Shown: positions 1 through 10,559 of the stretch, piece by piece | How the letters are laid out: the number at the start of each line of letters is the position of its first letter | Numbering within the stretch: position 1 is the first letter of the stretch | Assembly (NCBI GenBank): GCA_964650975.1 | Contig: CAZYWA010000081.1 | Coordinates: 1 to 20,707 of the forward strand | DNA from: CAZYWA01 sp964650975 [NCBI: uncultured bacterium] | GTDB taxonomy: Bacteria > JADJOY01 | Reading direction: 5' to 3' | Length of the DNA: 20,707 nucleotides | Position numbers and translations under genes: made by a program | Notes under the pieces: generated by a model | Told to the model about the DNA's origin: nothing | The model's input: only the letters and a program-made list of their open reading frames with translations | Database searches by the model: none

Positions 1-162
1 CTGGATCAGCAGCGTCGACTTGCCGATGCCGGGATCGCCGCCGACGAGGAGCACCGAGCCGCGCACGAAGCCGCCGCCGGTGACGCGGTCGAGTTCGGCA
101 ATGCCCGACGGGGTGCGCGGCGCGTCATCGGTTTCGCCGGCGAGCGGATGGAGCCATGAGCC
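1..162 (-). CDS. radA: RadA/Sms-like DNA repair ATPase, fragment (Walker A region only)
   Basis: Read on the minus strand, these bases encode an open frame with [21 protein letters not shown] and the Walker A stretch [14 protein letters not shown]. This is the classic RadA/Sms signature just after the zinc-finger linker. RadA is a RecA-like ATPase that promotes branch migration in recombinational repair. The rest of the ATPase and the Lon-like C-terminal domain would lie beyond the left edge. The N-terminal CxxC zinc finger normally found some 60 residues earlier is not present: the frame runs antisense through fabI with no cysteine pairs, and I see no convincing in-frame ATG or GTG near the join. 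The family call is firm. Whether the gene is intact is doubtful; it could be a truncated copy, an indel or an assembly join. Confidence 0.75.
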
Positions 163-936
163 ATGGGTAGCTTCGACGGCAAGAAAGCCCTGGTGGTGGG
201 AGTCGCGAACGAGCGCTCGATCGCGTGGGCGATCGCCAAGCGCTTGGCCGACGAGGGCGCGCAGGTGGCGCTCACGTATCAGGGGGCGGTGCTGGAGAAG
301 CGCGTTCGGCCGCTCGCCGAGTCGATCGGCGCCGCCGCGATGATCCCTTGCGATCTCTCGTCCGACGCCGAGATCGCCGCGGCGTTCACCCAGCTCGGCT
401 CGGCGCTGGGCGGTCTCGACGTGCTGGTGCACTCGGTGGCGTTCGCGCGCCGCGAGGACTTGCTCGGCGATTTCGTGGCCACCGATCGCGAGGGCTTTCG
501 CGTGGCGCTCGACGTGAGCGTCTACACGCTGGTCGCCCTGGCGCGCGCGGCACTGCCGCTCTTCGAGGGGCGCCCCGGAGCGAGCGTGCTCACGCTCTCG
601 TACTTCGGCGCCGAGAAGGCAATTCCTCACTACAACGTGATGGGCGTCGCGAAGGCGGCCCTCGAGGCGTCGGTGCGTTACCTGGCGCAGGATCTCGGTC
701 CGCGCGGGATCCGCGTCAACGCCATCAGCGCCGGCCCCATCAAGACGCTCGCCGCCGCGGGCATCCACGGTTTCCGCGAGATGCTCCACCACCACGAGGA
801 AAAATCGCTGCTCAAGCGCAACGTCACCGCCGACGAGGTCGCGTCCGCGGCGCTGGCGCTGCTCGGCCCGCTCGGCTCCGGGATCACCGGCGAGGTGCTG
901 CACGTCGATGCCGGCTATCACGCGGTCGGGATGTGA
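163..936 (+). CDS. fabI: Enoyl-[acyl-carrier-protein] reductase (NADH), FabI type
   Basis: FabI catalyses the last step of each fatty-acid elongation cycle, reducing trans-2-enoyl-ACP with NAD(P)H in the cytosol. The 257-residue product has the family's usual length. It carries the atypical SDR nucleotide loop near residues 13-22 ([10 protein letters not shown]), CDLS near 63-66 and HSVAFA near 90-95. The catalytic pair is in YNVMGVAK (Tyr157, Lys164), with the upstream FabI tyrosine at 147 in [10 protein letters not shown]. The C-terminal part has the expected [14 protein letters not shown] and [12 protein letters not shown]. The ATG at 163 is preceded by a GGAG at 150-153. The stop overlaps the start of the next gene by 4 bases, suggesting translational coupling. 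Confidence in function is high; NADH rather than NADPH preference is from the family only. Confidence 0.95.
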   Translation: MGSFDGKKALVVGVANERSIAWAIAKRLADEGAQVALTYQGAVLEKRVRPLAESIGAAAMIPCDLSSDAEIAAAFTQLGSALGGLDVLVHSVAFARREDLLGDFVATDREGFRVALDVSVYTLVALARAALPLFEGRPGASVLTLSYFGAEKAIPHYNVMGVAKAALEASVRYLAQDLGPRGIRVNAISAGPIKTLAAAGIHGFREMLHHHEEKSLLKRNVTADEVASAALALLGPLGSGITGEVLHVDAGYHAVGM

Positions 937-3308
937 GGCTCGGGCCCGCTCTCGCGTGGCTCGCGGCGGTCGCCGCTCTCTCCGTCACGCCGGGGTGTGA
1001 CCGGCGGGCGACCATCACACTCGATCTGGTCTCGCCGGAAGCTCCGGTTCGAGTGGTGACCGAGAGCTCGCTCTGGGATCCGGACGGCGACGGCGCGCCC
1101 GATTCCGTCGCGACACCGATCGCGCTCGGCAGCGGCTGGGCGCCGCCCGACGTGGAGGCCGGCCGGAGAGGAGTCTGGGTCCTGGAGCGCGAGGCCACGC
1201 TCGCGCTCACGATTCTGGAGCCCAGGAATCGACGCCTCGAGATCGCGCTGCAAGCGGCACCGGTGCCGGAAGGAGAGGCGCAGACGCTGGAGATCTTGGC
1301 CGGCGGCCGGGTGCTGACGACCGAGCCGCTCCGGGTCCGGCGCCATGAGCAGACGCTCGCGGTCCCGATTCCGGGCGACGCGCTTTCCGTCGGCCGTCCC
1401 CAGCTCACGCTGCGATTTGCGCAGGCGCGCCGCCCGGTCGACGTCGAGCCTGGCGCCACGGACACCCACACGCTGGCGGCGCGGGTCTACCGGATCCGTC
1501 TCGTGGCGCTCGACTCGAGCGGCTCCGTGATTCGCCAGCCCGCCGAACCGGCCGTGCGGCTCGATTCCGGTGCGTGGCTGGTTCGCGCGCCGGTGCTGCT
1601 CGAGCTTCCCTTCCGGCATCCCGGTGCCGCACGATTTCTCGCGGCAGTTTCCGCGCTGGCGCCATCCGGGGAGGTGTTTTCGCCAGGCGCGGTGGGAGCG
1701 GCCGAGGTGAGCGTCTCGGTGGTGCGCGATCTGGAACCGGTCAGCGCGCCCATCGCGACCGTGGCGGCCGGACCGGAGCCACGCGCGGCTCGCGGACCGG
1801 TGCGGGCGAGCGCCGAACCGGTGGGCGTCGTCGACATCCGGGTCACGGGAACACCCGGAGCCCGAGTGCGGATCGAGTCGCCGAGGCTCGTCTACCGGAG
1901 CGCGCGGTCCGAGGTCGCGCACGCCGAGGCTTCGCCCGGCGCGGCGGAGCGGCCGGCGCGGGCAATTGCCAGCATCTCGCCACCGAAGCGAGTGATCCTC
2001 GTGATCCTCGACGCCGCGTCGGCGCTCCACGCCAGCGCTTACGGCTACGCGCGGCCCACCACGCCCTTCCTCCAGCGGCTCGCGAGCCGCGGTGTACGCT
2101 TCGAACGCGTCTACGCGCCGGCCGCGTACACCATCGCGTCGAGCGCCGCGATCCTGACCGGTCTTTATCCGGAACGAACCGGTGTCACGATGCGTGAAAC
2201 CAGCCTCGGCGAGCAGGTTCCGACCGTCGCCGGGCGGTTCCACGCGGTGGGTGCCCGAACCTGCGCCGTGGTGGCCAATCCCAACGCGGCTCTCGAGTAC
2301 GGCGCACTCCGCGAGTTCGACGAGGTCCATGAAGTGTTCCGCGATCGCACCCGGGTGCTCGATCCCGAGGTGCCGCGCGCGCGCTCGATGTTCGCGGAGG
2401 TGCTGAACGACCTGGTGGTCGACTTTCTGTCACGGAACTCGGGAACGCCGGCCTTCGTCTATCTCCACGAGCTGCCGCCCCATCATCCGTACCTGGCGCC
2501 GCCTCCCTTTCGCGGCATGTTCGCGAGCGCCGAGAGCGGTGACCTGATCGGCACCTGGAAGTCGATCTACACGCGGCTGCGGCTGGGCCTCGACGACGGC
2601 GAGCGGAGCTTCGCCCGCGACCGCTACGACGAGCACTACCGCTACGCGGACGACGGTCTCTCGAAGCTGGTGGATGCCCTCGCTCGCGCGGGTCTCGACG
2701 ACGACACGCTGCTGGTGATCACCGCCGACCACGGCGAGGCGTTCGGCGAGCACGGCCAGATGCTGCACAACACCACGGTGTACGAGGAGATGGTGCGGGT
2801 GCCGCTGGTGATCCGGCCGCCGGCGCGCTGGGCGCTCGAGCCGCGCGTGCTGCGCACGCCGGTCTCGACGGTCGATCTGCTGCCGACGCTGGCGTCACTC
2901 GCGCGCCGCGGCGAGCTGCCGAGGCCTGAAGCAGGATCAGACCGCCAGGCCGACCCGGCCGTCGACGGCATCGACCTGAGCGACTCGATCGTGAACGGCG
3001 TCGAGCCGCCCGCGCGGCTTCTCACCTCGCGCAGCATCGAGAGCTGGGGCCGCCAGGCGATCGTCGACGCCAGCTGGAAGTACATCGACGATCCGCACGA
3101 GCGGGACGTGGAGCTCTACGACCTCGCGCTCGATCCAGGCGAGACCCGCAACGTGATCGACGCTCGCCCGGTGCGCGCGCTCTACATGTCCACCGCGCTC
3201 GACGCCATCCTCGCCAGGCGCAGGGCGCGATCGTTCCCCACCGCCCGCGCCACCCTCGACGGCACCAGCCGGGAAACCCTCAAGGCCCTGGGCTACGCCG
3301 CAGACTGA
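933..3308 (+). CDS. Lipoprotein of the sulfatase / alkaline phosphatase superfamily
   Basis: A GTG start at 933, overlapping the fabI stop, gives a 791-residue protein. It begins with a hydrophobic signal ending in SVTPGC, a plausible lipobox, so the protein is probably a lipid-anchored envelope enzyme. Residues about 25-340 look like beta-rich, low-identity extracellular domains that I do not recognise; a DPDGDGAPD stretch resembles a calcium-binding loop. The sulfatase-fold domain starts near residue 350 (VILVILDA). It continues with the nucleophile region [15 protein letters not shown] (Thr400), the metal site [13 protein letters not shown] (Asp599, His600) and a sulfatase-like tail [14 protein letters not shown]. 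The usual Cys/Ser-x-Pro-Ser-Arg motif is absent and Thr takes the nucleophile place. A formylglycine sulfatase is therefore unlikely; a phosphodiesterase or phospho-group transferase is possible. The open frame extends upstream to 225, but that part is antisense-like shadow inside fabI. Confidence 0.85.
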   Translation: MRLGPALAWLAAVAALSVTPGCDRRATITLDLVSPEAPVRVVTESSLWDPDGDGAPDSVATPIALGSGWAPPDVEAGRRGVWVLEREATLALTILEPRNRRLEIALQAAPVPEGEAQTLEILAGGRVLTTEPLRVRRHEQTLAVPIPGDALSVGRPQLTLRFAQARRPVDVEPGATDTHTLAARVYRIRLVALDSSGSVIRQPAEPAVRLDSGAWLVRAPVLLELPFRHPGAARFLAAVSALAPSGEVFSPGAVGAAEVSVSVVRDLEPVSAPIATVAAGPEPRAARGPVRASAEPVGVVDIRVTGTPGARVRIESPRLVYRSARSEVAHAEASPGAAERPARAIASISPPKRVILVILDAASALHASAYGYARPTTPFLQRLASRGVRFERVYAPAAYTIASSAAILTGLYPERTGVTMRETSLGEQVPTVAGRFHAVGARTCAVVANPNAALEYGALREFDEVHEVFRDRTRVLDPEVPRARSMFAEVLNDLVVDFLSRNSGTPAFVYLHELPPHHPYLAPPPFRGMFASAESGDLIGTWKSIYTRLRLGLDDGERSFARDRYDEHYRYADDGLSKLVDALARAGLDDDTLLVITADHGEAFGEHGQMLHNTTVYEEMVRVPLVIRPPARWALEPRVLRTPVSTVDLLPTLASLARRGELPRPEAGSDRQADPAVDGIDLSDSIVNGVEPPARLLTSRSIESWGRQAIVDASWKYIDDPHERDVELYDLALDPGETRNVIDARPVRALYMSTALDAILARRRARSFPTARATLDGTSRETLKALGYAAD

Positions 3309-3314
3309 GCGGTG

Positions 3315-4031
3315 TCACCAAGGGTGGAAGACTTCGTGGGTCGGGTAGCGCGCGGGCTGCTGGCCGCGACGCGCCAGGATCGGGCCGAGGATGAATCCGG
3401 CGATGAACCCGCCGACGTGCGCGCCGAACGCGACACCCGCGCCGCCGTGGGCACCCTGCATCGACGCGGCGCCGCTCAGGAACTGCATCAGGAACCAGAA
3501 GCCCAGGAAGAAGAAGGCGGGAATCTCGATCACCTGGAGGAAGAAGAAGATCGGCACCACGGTCAGCACGCGGGCGCGCGGATAGAACAGGAAATACGCA
3601 CCCAGCACTCCCGCGATGGCGCCGCTGGCGCCGATCATCGGCACACCCGAGTCCGGCACCAGGAACACCTGTCCGAGCGCCGCCACCGCGCCGCACGCGA
3701 GATAAAACACCAGGAAGCGCAGGTGACCGAGCCGGTCCTCGACGTTGTCGCCGAAGATCCACAGGAAGAGCATGTTGCCGAGGACGTGCATCCAGCTCGC
3801 GTGCAGGAACATCGACGTGAGCACCGGCTCGAACCAGCCGATGAGGCGCTGAGGATGCGTGTGCATGTACCAGAAGAAGGTTTGCGGCACGAGCCCGTGG
3901 CGGTCGAGGAACCGCTCGATGTGACTGCCTTGCTCGAGCTCGTAGAACCACGCCACCGCGTTGGCGGCGATGATCCCGACCGTCACCACCGGCGTGGTTC
4001 GTGTCGTGATCGTGTCGCGAAGCGGCAGCAT
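3315..4031 (-). CDS. Rhomboid family intramembrane serine protease
   Basis: The product is a 238-residue, strongly hydrophobic protein with about six to seven membrane segments. Rhomboids cleave transmembrane helices of substrate proteins within the bilayer. The sequence shows FLHASWMHVLGNMLFLWIFG (His82, Asn86, oxyanion-side motif), the catalytic serine in GASGAIAG (Ser136) and the catalytic histidine in GAHVGGFIAG (His205). The family's WR-like L1 loop is represented by WIFGDNVEDRLGHLRF. Bacterial homologues in this subgroup share the long L1-type loop with an ELEQGSH-like stretch after the first helix. I chose the ATG at 4031 (MLPLRDTITT) because homologues start close to this motif; an upstream ATG at 4109 would add 26 non-hydrophobic residues and swallow most of the spacer. 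The stop lies six bases from that of the convergent lipoprotein gene, leaving no room for a separate terminator. Confidence 0.92.
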   Translation of the reverse strand: MLPLRDTITTRTTPVVTVGIIAANAVAWFYELEQGSHIERFLDRHGLVPQTFFWYMHTHPQRLIGWFEPVLTSMFLHASWMHVLGNMLFLWIFGDNVEDRLGHLRFLVFYLACGAVAALGQVFLVPDSGVPMIGASGAIAGVLGAYFLFYPRARVLTVVPIFFFLQVIEIPAFFFLGFWFLMQFLSGAASMQGAHGGAGVAFGAHVGGFIAGFILGPILARRGQQPARYPTHEVFHPW

Positions 4032-4069
4032 GAGACCTTCGGCGCGGCGCGCGTGAAGTCCGAGAAGCA

Positions 4070-6168
<2,099 letters not shown>

Positions 6169-6333
6169 CGCGGACGCGGCCCCCAGCACGTCGCATCCGA
6201 TCGTCGCTCGAAGCGCCGCGCTTCCGCGCGGCCGCGGGAGCGAGTGAACCGAGACACGGGCCGGCCATTCGCGCCGCAAAACCCGCGATCTTCCTGGACA
6301 CCGTCGAGCGCGCTCAGGTACCCTCGCACGACC

Positions 6334-7278
6334 ATGCGCACCGAAACGGTGAGCTTTCCGGGGCCCGACCGACGTACCGTCAATTGTCTGGTCTATCGGC
6401 CCGACGCGGCGCCTCGCGCCACCGCGTTCCTGGTGCCCGGGCGGCCGCTTTTCCCCACCGATTACGAGTGGCTGACGCGTCCGCTGGTGGACGCCGGGCT
6501 CGCCGTGGTGGGTATCTACCAGCGCGGCTTCGGCTCGGAAGGTGTCGACGATCGCTCCGGACCGAAGGCGGTCGGAACCATCCGCAAGGCGGTCGCGACC
6601 CTGGTCGACAAGAACGTGGTCCCCGAGCCGGTGGCGCTCATCGGACACTCGAGCGGCGCGCAGACGGCACTGCTCACCGCGGCCGCCGACGATCGTTTCA
6701 AGGCGGTGGTGGCGCTTTCGCCGCTCGCGGATCTCGCCGCGCACGTGCGAGCGTCGCGCGGCTTCCTGCCGTCGGTCGATGACGATCACCGGCAGTTCTT
6801 CGGCGAGGTGTTCGAGGATCCGGACGAGGCCTACCGCATGCGCTCGCCGCTCTTCGTCGCCGATCAGATCAAGAGCCCGGTGCTCCTGGTGGGCGGCGAG
6901 ATGGATCACGTGTTCCCGCCCTACCACTTGCGCGCGCTGCACGCGGCGCTCGAGAAGGGCGGCACCGCGACTCGCTGCGTGGTCCTGCCCTGGCTCGGGC
7001 ATTTCTTCGAGGCGTTCGGGTTTCACGGGCACCAGTTCGACCGGCTGCTCGACGAGCTCATGAGCTGGCTCTCGGCGCACGTCGCGGTGCTTCAGCCCGT
7101 GACGGCGGGCGGCGCCGACGGCAAGCCGGCTTCCGTGAAGCGCAACCCACCCGCGACGGCCACGGACGCGGGATCGGTTTCGGATGCGCGTGCCGCGCTG
7201 GGTGCCGACCCGGGGACTCAGCTCGGCACCGACGCCACCCCCACGCCGGCGGCCGCCTCCGAATCGAAGTCCGCCTAG
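6334..7278 (+). CDS. Alpha/beta hydrolase (prolyl-oligopeptidase / dienelactone-hydrolase-like)
   Basis: The 314-residue protein has an alpha/beta-hydrolase fold. The nucleophile elbow is GHSSGA (Ser106), the acid is probably Asp191 in GGEMDHVFP, and the base is His223 in LGHFFEAFG. The start of the domain (TAFLVPGRPLF, then YQRGFGSEG) fits peptidase S9 or acyl-esterase relatives. The substrate cannot be told. The start at 6334 (MRTETVSFPG) is chosen over the earlier ATG at 6244 because the upstream part is non-homologous, Pro/Arg-rich sequence; no strong ribosome site supports either. The last roughly 65 residues are a low-complexity Ala/Pro/Thr/Asp tail, perhaps a linker. There is no signal peptide. 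It lies 53 bases before the GH2 gene and may be cotranscribed with it. Confidence 0.85.
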   Translation: MRTETVSFPGPDRRTVNCLVYRPDAAPRATAFLVPGRPLFPTDYEWLTRPLVDAGLAVVGIYQRGFGSEGVDDRSGPKAVGTIRKAVATLVDKNVVPEPVALIGHSSGAQTALLTAAADDRFKAVVALSPLADLAAHVRASRGFLPSVDDDHRQFFGEVFEDPDEAYRMRSPLFVADQIKSPVLLVGGEMDHVFPPYHLRALHAALEKGGTATRCVVLPWLGHFFEAFGFHGHQFDRLLDELMSWLSAHVAVLQPVTAGGADGKPASVKRNPPATATDAGSVSDARAALGADPGTQLGTDATPTPAAASESKSA

Positions 7279-7331
7279 CCATTCCCACCTCGACCCGTGC
7301 ATCGCTGAGCCTCGCCGGCTGGGCTGGTGTC

Positions 7332-9572
7332 ATGGCGTGCGCGCGGTGTTTCCTCCTGGCGAGCGCCGCGCTGGTGTGGCTGGCGTTTCCCGGAGCGGCG
7401 TGGGCTGCGGAGCGAATGCCATTCACCGAAGGGTGGCGGTTCCAGCTCGAGCCTTCACGCGATTGTGACTCGCTGGCCGACGACGACTCCGCGTGGCGCC
7501 CGGTGCGGCTGCCGCACACCTGGAACGACGTCGACACCTTCGACGGGAAAGTCGGCTACGCCCGCGGCCGCGGCTGCTACCGGCATGCGCTGACGCCCGA
7601 TCCCGCGTGGAAGGGCAAGGTGGTGCGCGTCGAGTTTCTCGGCGCCTACGCGAGTGCCCGGGTGTGGCTCGACGGTGCGTCGCGCGGCGCCTTCGACGGC
7701 GACTACACCGGTTTCCACGTCGACTTCGACGGCAGCGAGCTCGTCGCGCACGGGCCGGCGCGCCTCGACGTGGCGGTGAGCAACGAAGCGTCGAAGGACG
7801 TGCTGCCCGGCCGACCCGACCCCGACTACAACCTCTACGGCGGTCTTTACCGCGAGGCCTATCTCGAGGTGCTCGACCCGCTGCACGTCGAGCCGGACGC
7901 GACGGTGGCGCGTCCCACGCCGATGAACGATCGGGTGTGGCTGGTGCCGGTCGTCGTGGGGCTGGCGAACAGCGCGAAGACGCCCGCCGACGCCCGGGTG
8001 TCGATCGAGATCCAGGCGCCCGACGGCTCGACCGAGGCCGTGGCTCAAACCGCCGTGCAAGTGGCGGCTTCAGGGACGGCGAAGGCGGTCGTGGACGTGG
8101 GGCCGATCGACTCGCCGGCGCTCTGGTCGCCGGCGTCGCCGGCGCTGCACTCCGTGAAGGTCACGGTGCTGACCGGCGAGCGCGTCGCCGACATGCATCA
8201 CTTCGCCGTCGGCCTGCGCACGTTCGCATGGGACGCGGCGCACGGGTTCCTGCTCAACGGCAGCAAGCTTGAGCTCAAGGGCGCCAATCGCCACCAGGAT
8301 TTTCCCGGGCTCGGGAACGCGCTGCCGGCCGGCTTCCAGGAGCTCGACGCGCGGCTCATTCACGACATGGGCGGCAACTTCGTGCGCACCTCGCACTATC
8401 CGCAGCATCCCGCGTTCCTCGACGCATGCGACCGGCTCGGCATCGTGGTGTTCGAGGAGATCGCCACCTGGAAGACGGTCGGCGGCGCGGGCTTCGTGAA
8501 CGCCGCGAAGCGGATGATGCGCGCGATGATCCGCCGCGACCGCAACCATCCGTCGATCGTGCTTTGGGGAATGATGAACGAGGGCCGCTCGAAGGAGATG
8601 TTCGAGAAGCTCAAGGCGATCGCCGCCGAAGAGGACGGCACGCGCGGCGTCGGCTACGCCGAGCACCGCTTCGAAAAGGCCCTGAAACAAGGCACCGCCG
8701 ATCTCGCCGACGCGATCGGCCTCAACTACCGGCCCGAGAAGCTGGCCGAGTTCCGCGCCGCCTACCCGCGCGGTGCGTTCTTCGTCTCCGAGCACACCAA
8801 CCTGAGCCACACCGACCGCGGCGACTGGAGCGCCGAGCTCGCACAGGTGCGTGCCATCGACGCCGATCTTGGCCTCTTCGCGGGACTTCCGTGGCTCGGC
8901 GGCCACGTGCTCTGGTCGCTGCACGACTACGGCACCGAGCGACCCGGCAAGAAGACCCGCACCATCCACACCTCGGGGGCCGTCGACGCGGCGCGGATTC
9001 CGCGCGCCAGCTATCGCTATCTGGCCGCGCGCTGGAGCGAGGTGCCGAGGGTCGAGATCCTGACGCCGCCGGTCGCGAGCGCGGTGGGCGTCATCGTGCC
9101 GATCGCCACCAACTGCGCGCGGCTTGCGTTGCGCGTGGACGGGCGCGATCAGGGTGAGCGTGCCGCGAAGCCTCTGGTCGAGTGGCCGCTCGACCAGGCT
9201 CCCCGGTCGATCGAAGCCATCGGGCGCTGCGGCACCGGCGACGTGACGGCGCGCTGGGAGAAGCCCGGCCCGGCCGCGCGGATCGTGCTCTCGTCGACGC
9301 TCGACGTGCTGCCCCGTGACGGCTCGAACCTGGCGCTGGTCACGATCCGCGTCGAGGACGCGGCCGGCCGCCTTGCCGCGGACTTCCGCGGCGATGTCGT
9401 GATCGCCGCCGCGGGTCCGGCACGGGCACGAACGATCGCGGGAAGAGGGCTGGTGCCGGTGGTGGCCGGGCAGGGCGGTGTCGCCGTCGAGGCCACCGGC
9501 GCCGGGCGCGTGCGTGTGATCGCCGCCTTCGGCGGGCTCACCAGCACCAACCTGGTCCTGACGGCTCACTGA
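7332..9572 (+). CDS. Secreted glycoside hydrolase family 2 (beta-galactosidase/beta-glucuronidase-like)
   Basis: GH2 enzymes hydrolyse beta-linked glycosides by a retaining mechanism. The 746-residue product starts with a clear Sec signal peptide (FLLASAALVWLAF, cleavage probably after AWA near residue 25), so it should act in the periplasm or outside. An N-terminal sugar-binding jelly roll (GWRFQLE, LPHTWNDVDTFDGKVGYARG) leads to the Ig-like domain and then the TIM barrel. The barrel starts near FLLNGSKLELKGANRHQDFPGLGNAL. The acid/base is Glu417 in LWGMMNEGRS; the nucleophile is probably Glu487 in FFVSEHTNLS. The barrel ends with LWSLHDYGTERPG. A C-terminal beta-sandwich follows. Substrate is not resolved. 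No obvious Shine-Dalgarno precedes the ATG. Two stem-loops lie just downstream. Confidence 0.9.
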   Translation: MACARCFLLASAALVWLAFPGAAWAAERMPFTEGWRFQLEPSRDCDSLADDDSAWRPVRLPHTWNDVDTFDGKVGYARGRGCYRHALTPDPAWKGKVVRVEFLGAYASARVWLDGASRGAFDGDYTGFHVDFDGSELVAHGPARLDVAVSNEASKDVLPGRPDPDYNLYGGLYREAYLEVLDPLHVEPDATVARPTPMNDRVWLVPVVVGLANSAKTPADARVSIEIQAPDGSTEAVAQTAVQVAASGTAKAVVDVGPIDSPALWSPASPALHSVKVTVLTGERVADMHHFAVGLRTFAWDAAHGFLLNGSKLELKGANRHQDFPGLGNALPAGFQELDARLIHDMGGNFVRTSHYPQHPAFLDACDRLGIVVFEEIATWKTVGGAGFVNAAKRMMRAMIRRDRNHPSIVLWGMMNEGRSKEMFEKLKAIAAEEDGTRGVGYAEHRFEKALKQGTADLADAIGLNYRPEKLAEFRAAYPRGAFFVSEHTNLSHTDRGDWSAELAQVRAIDADLGLFAGLPWLGGHVLWSLHDYGTERPGKKTRTIHTSGAVDAARIPRASYRYLAARWSEVPRVEILTPPVASAVGVIVPIATNCARLALRVDGRDQGERAAKPLVEWPLDQAPRSIEAIGRCGTGDVTARWEKPGPAARIVLSSTLDVLPRDGSNLALVTIRVEDAAGRLAADFRGDVVIAAAGPARARTIAGRGLVPVVAGQGGVAVEATGAGRVRVIAAFGGLTSTNLVLTAH

Positions 9573-9595
9573 TCGCGTGTCGGCAGCGCTCGCTT

Positions 9596-9642
9596 CCAAA
9601 CCCGGGGTCGACCGTTTGGGAGGGACGCGGTCTCTCGCGTCC
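9596..9642. terminator. Tandem stem-loops after the GH2 gene
   Basis: Two hairpins stand in the 150-bp gap before the Nudix gene. The first has CCAAAC (9596-9601) pairing with GTTTGG (9614-9619), around a loop holding the palindrome GGTCGACC. The second has GGACGCG (9623-9629) pairing with CGCGTCC (9636-9642) around a 6-base loop. No U-tract follows, so an intrinsic terminator is only one option; an operator or mRNA-stabilising structure is equally possible. The Nudix start at 9723 lies 80 bases farther on. Confidence 0.35.
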
Positions 9643-9722
9643 GCGGCGATCGCTCGCGAACGGCTTGTGGCGCCGTCGCCAACGCGCCCCGCGCGCGTCA
9701 CACTCGGGACTGGACGTCGATC

Positions 9723-10493
9723 ATGAGTGACCGCTCCCCGCTTGCCGCTCGCCCCGCCTCGACGGTGGTGCTGGCGCGCGCGTGCCACGGGGACTCCGGC
9801 TACGAGGTCTACTTCACGCGCCGTCCCGACCACTTCACGTTCGTGGGCGGCATCCACGTGTTCCCCGGCGGCGCCATGGACGACGCGGACCAGCGTCCGC
9901 CGATCCTCGCTCGCGTCCGTGGCCTCACCGCCGCTCAGGCGCAGGCGGAGCTCGCCGGCTCGCCCGACGGCACGGTGGCGCTCGCGCACTGGGTCACCGC
10001 GGTACGCGAGGTGTTCGAGGAAGCTGGCGTGCTGCTGGCCGTGACGCCGGGCGGCGCCGATGCCGACGGCTCCGCGGCGAGGCGGGCCCTGGCCGCGGTG
10101 CCTCGCACCCACGAGGACGGCGCCGCGGCGGTGTTCCTCGACCACCTGGAGCGCGAGGATCTCCTTGTCGCCGCCGATCGCATCCGCTACTTCTCGCACT
10201 GGATCACGCCGCCCGGACCGCCGCGTCGCTTCGACACCCGATTCTTCGTCGCGCGGCTGCCACCCGGCCAGGATCCGGTGCCTCATCCCACCGAGGTGGC
10301 GGAGGCGCGCTGGCTGAGCCCGACGGCGGCCATCGCGACCTGGGAGGCGGGCGAGCTCCTGCTCCTGCCTCCCGCGGTCTTCACCCTGCAGCAACTCTCG
10401 TCGCTGGGCTCGCTCGATCAGGTCTTCGCGCGCACCGACCTCGCCGCCGAGTCCGAGACCCGGGGCAACGCCCGCCTCGCCGAATCCTGGTAA
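9723..10493 (+). CDS. Nudix hydrolase, NUDT19-like (split Nudix box)
   Basis: The 256-residue protein has VFPGGAMDDAD (about 46-56) and then REVFEEAGVLL (about 95-105). These are the two halves of the Nudix box GX5EX7REUXEEXGU, separated by an insertion of about 40 residues (LARVRGLTAAQAQ region). This split box is characteristic of NUDT19-type Nudix proteins, whose studied members hydrolyse CoA and acyl-CoA, releasing phosphopantetheine; other substrates are possible. Later conserved regions include ISHWITPPGPPRRFDTRFFVA-like text (HWITPPGPPRRFDTRFF, about 158-174) and a WLSPTAAI segment. No signal peptide is seen, so it is cytosolic. The start ATG at 9723 gives the family N-terminus with STVVLARA. 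Nearby acyl-CoA metabolism genes make the CoA role attractive, but that is inference. Confidence 0.87.
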   Translation: MSDRSPLAARPASTVVLARACHGDSGYEVYFTRRPDHFTFVGGIHVFPGGAMDDADQRPPILARVRGLTAAQAQAELAGSPDGTVALAHWVTAVREVFEEAGVLLAVTPGGADADGSAARRALAAVPRTHEDGAAAVFLDHLEREDLLVAADRIRYFSHWITPPGPPRRFDTRFFVARLPPGQDPVPHPTEVAEARWLSPTAAIATWEAGELLLLPPAVFTLQQLSSLGSLDQVFARTDLAAESETRGNARLAESW

Positions 10494-10524
10494 CCGGCGA
10501 ACGATCGCGATCGACTCCACGAAG

Positions 10525-10541
10525 AACCGCGGGCCGCGGTT
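10525..10541. terminator. Hairpin between convergent Nudix and small-protein genes
   Basis: AACCGCG and CGCGGTT form a perfect 7-bp stem around a 3-base GGC loop. It sits in the 66-base gap between the Nudix stop and the stop of the convergent 65-aa gene, where a bidirectional terminator would be expected. The flanking runs are AA on one side and TT on the other, so it lacks a long U-tract and could be Rho-assisted or chance. Confidence 0.45.
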
Positions 10542-10559
10542 GCCGGAAGTCCCGCCACG

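Noticed and set aside
225-932. Upstream extension of the lipoprotein frame inside fabI
   Set aside because: It overlaps fabI in another frame, is Arg/Gly-rich and ends where the GTG with signal peptide starts; a shadow of high GC.
8070-10520. 816-codon open frame on the minus strand across GH2 and Nudix genes
   Set aside because: Antisense to well-supported genes and crosses their intergenic gap; no recognisable motif.
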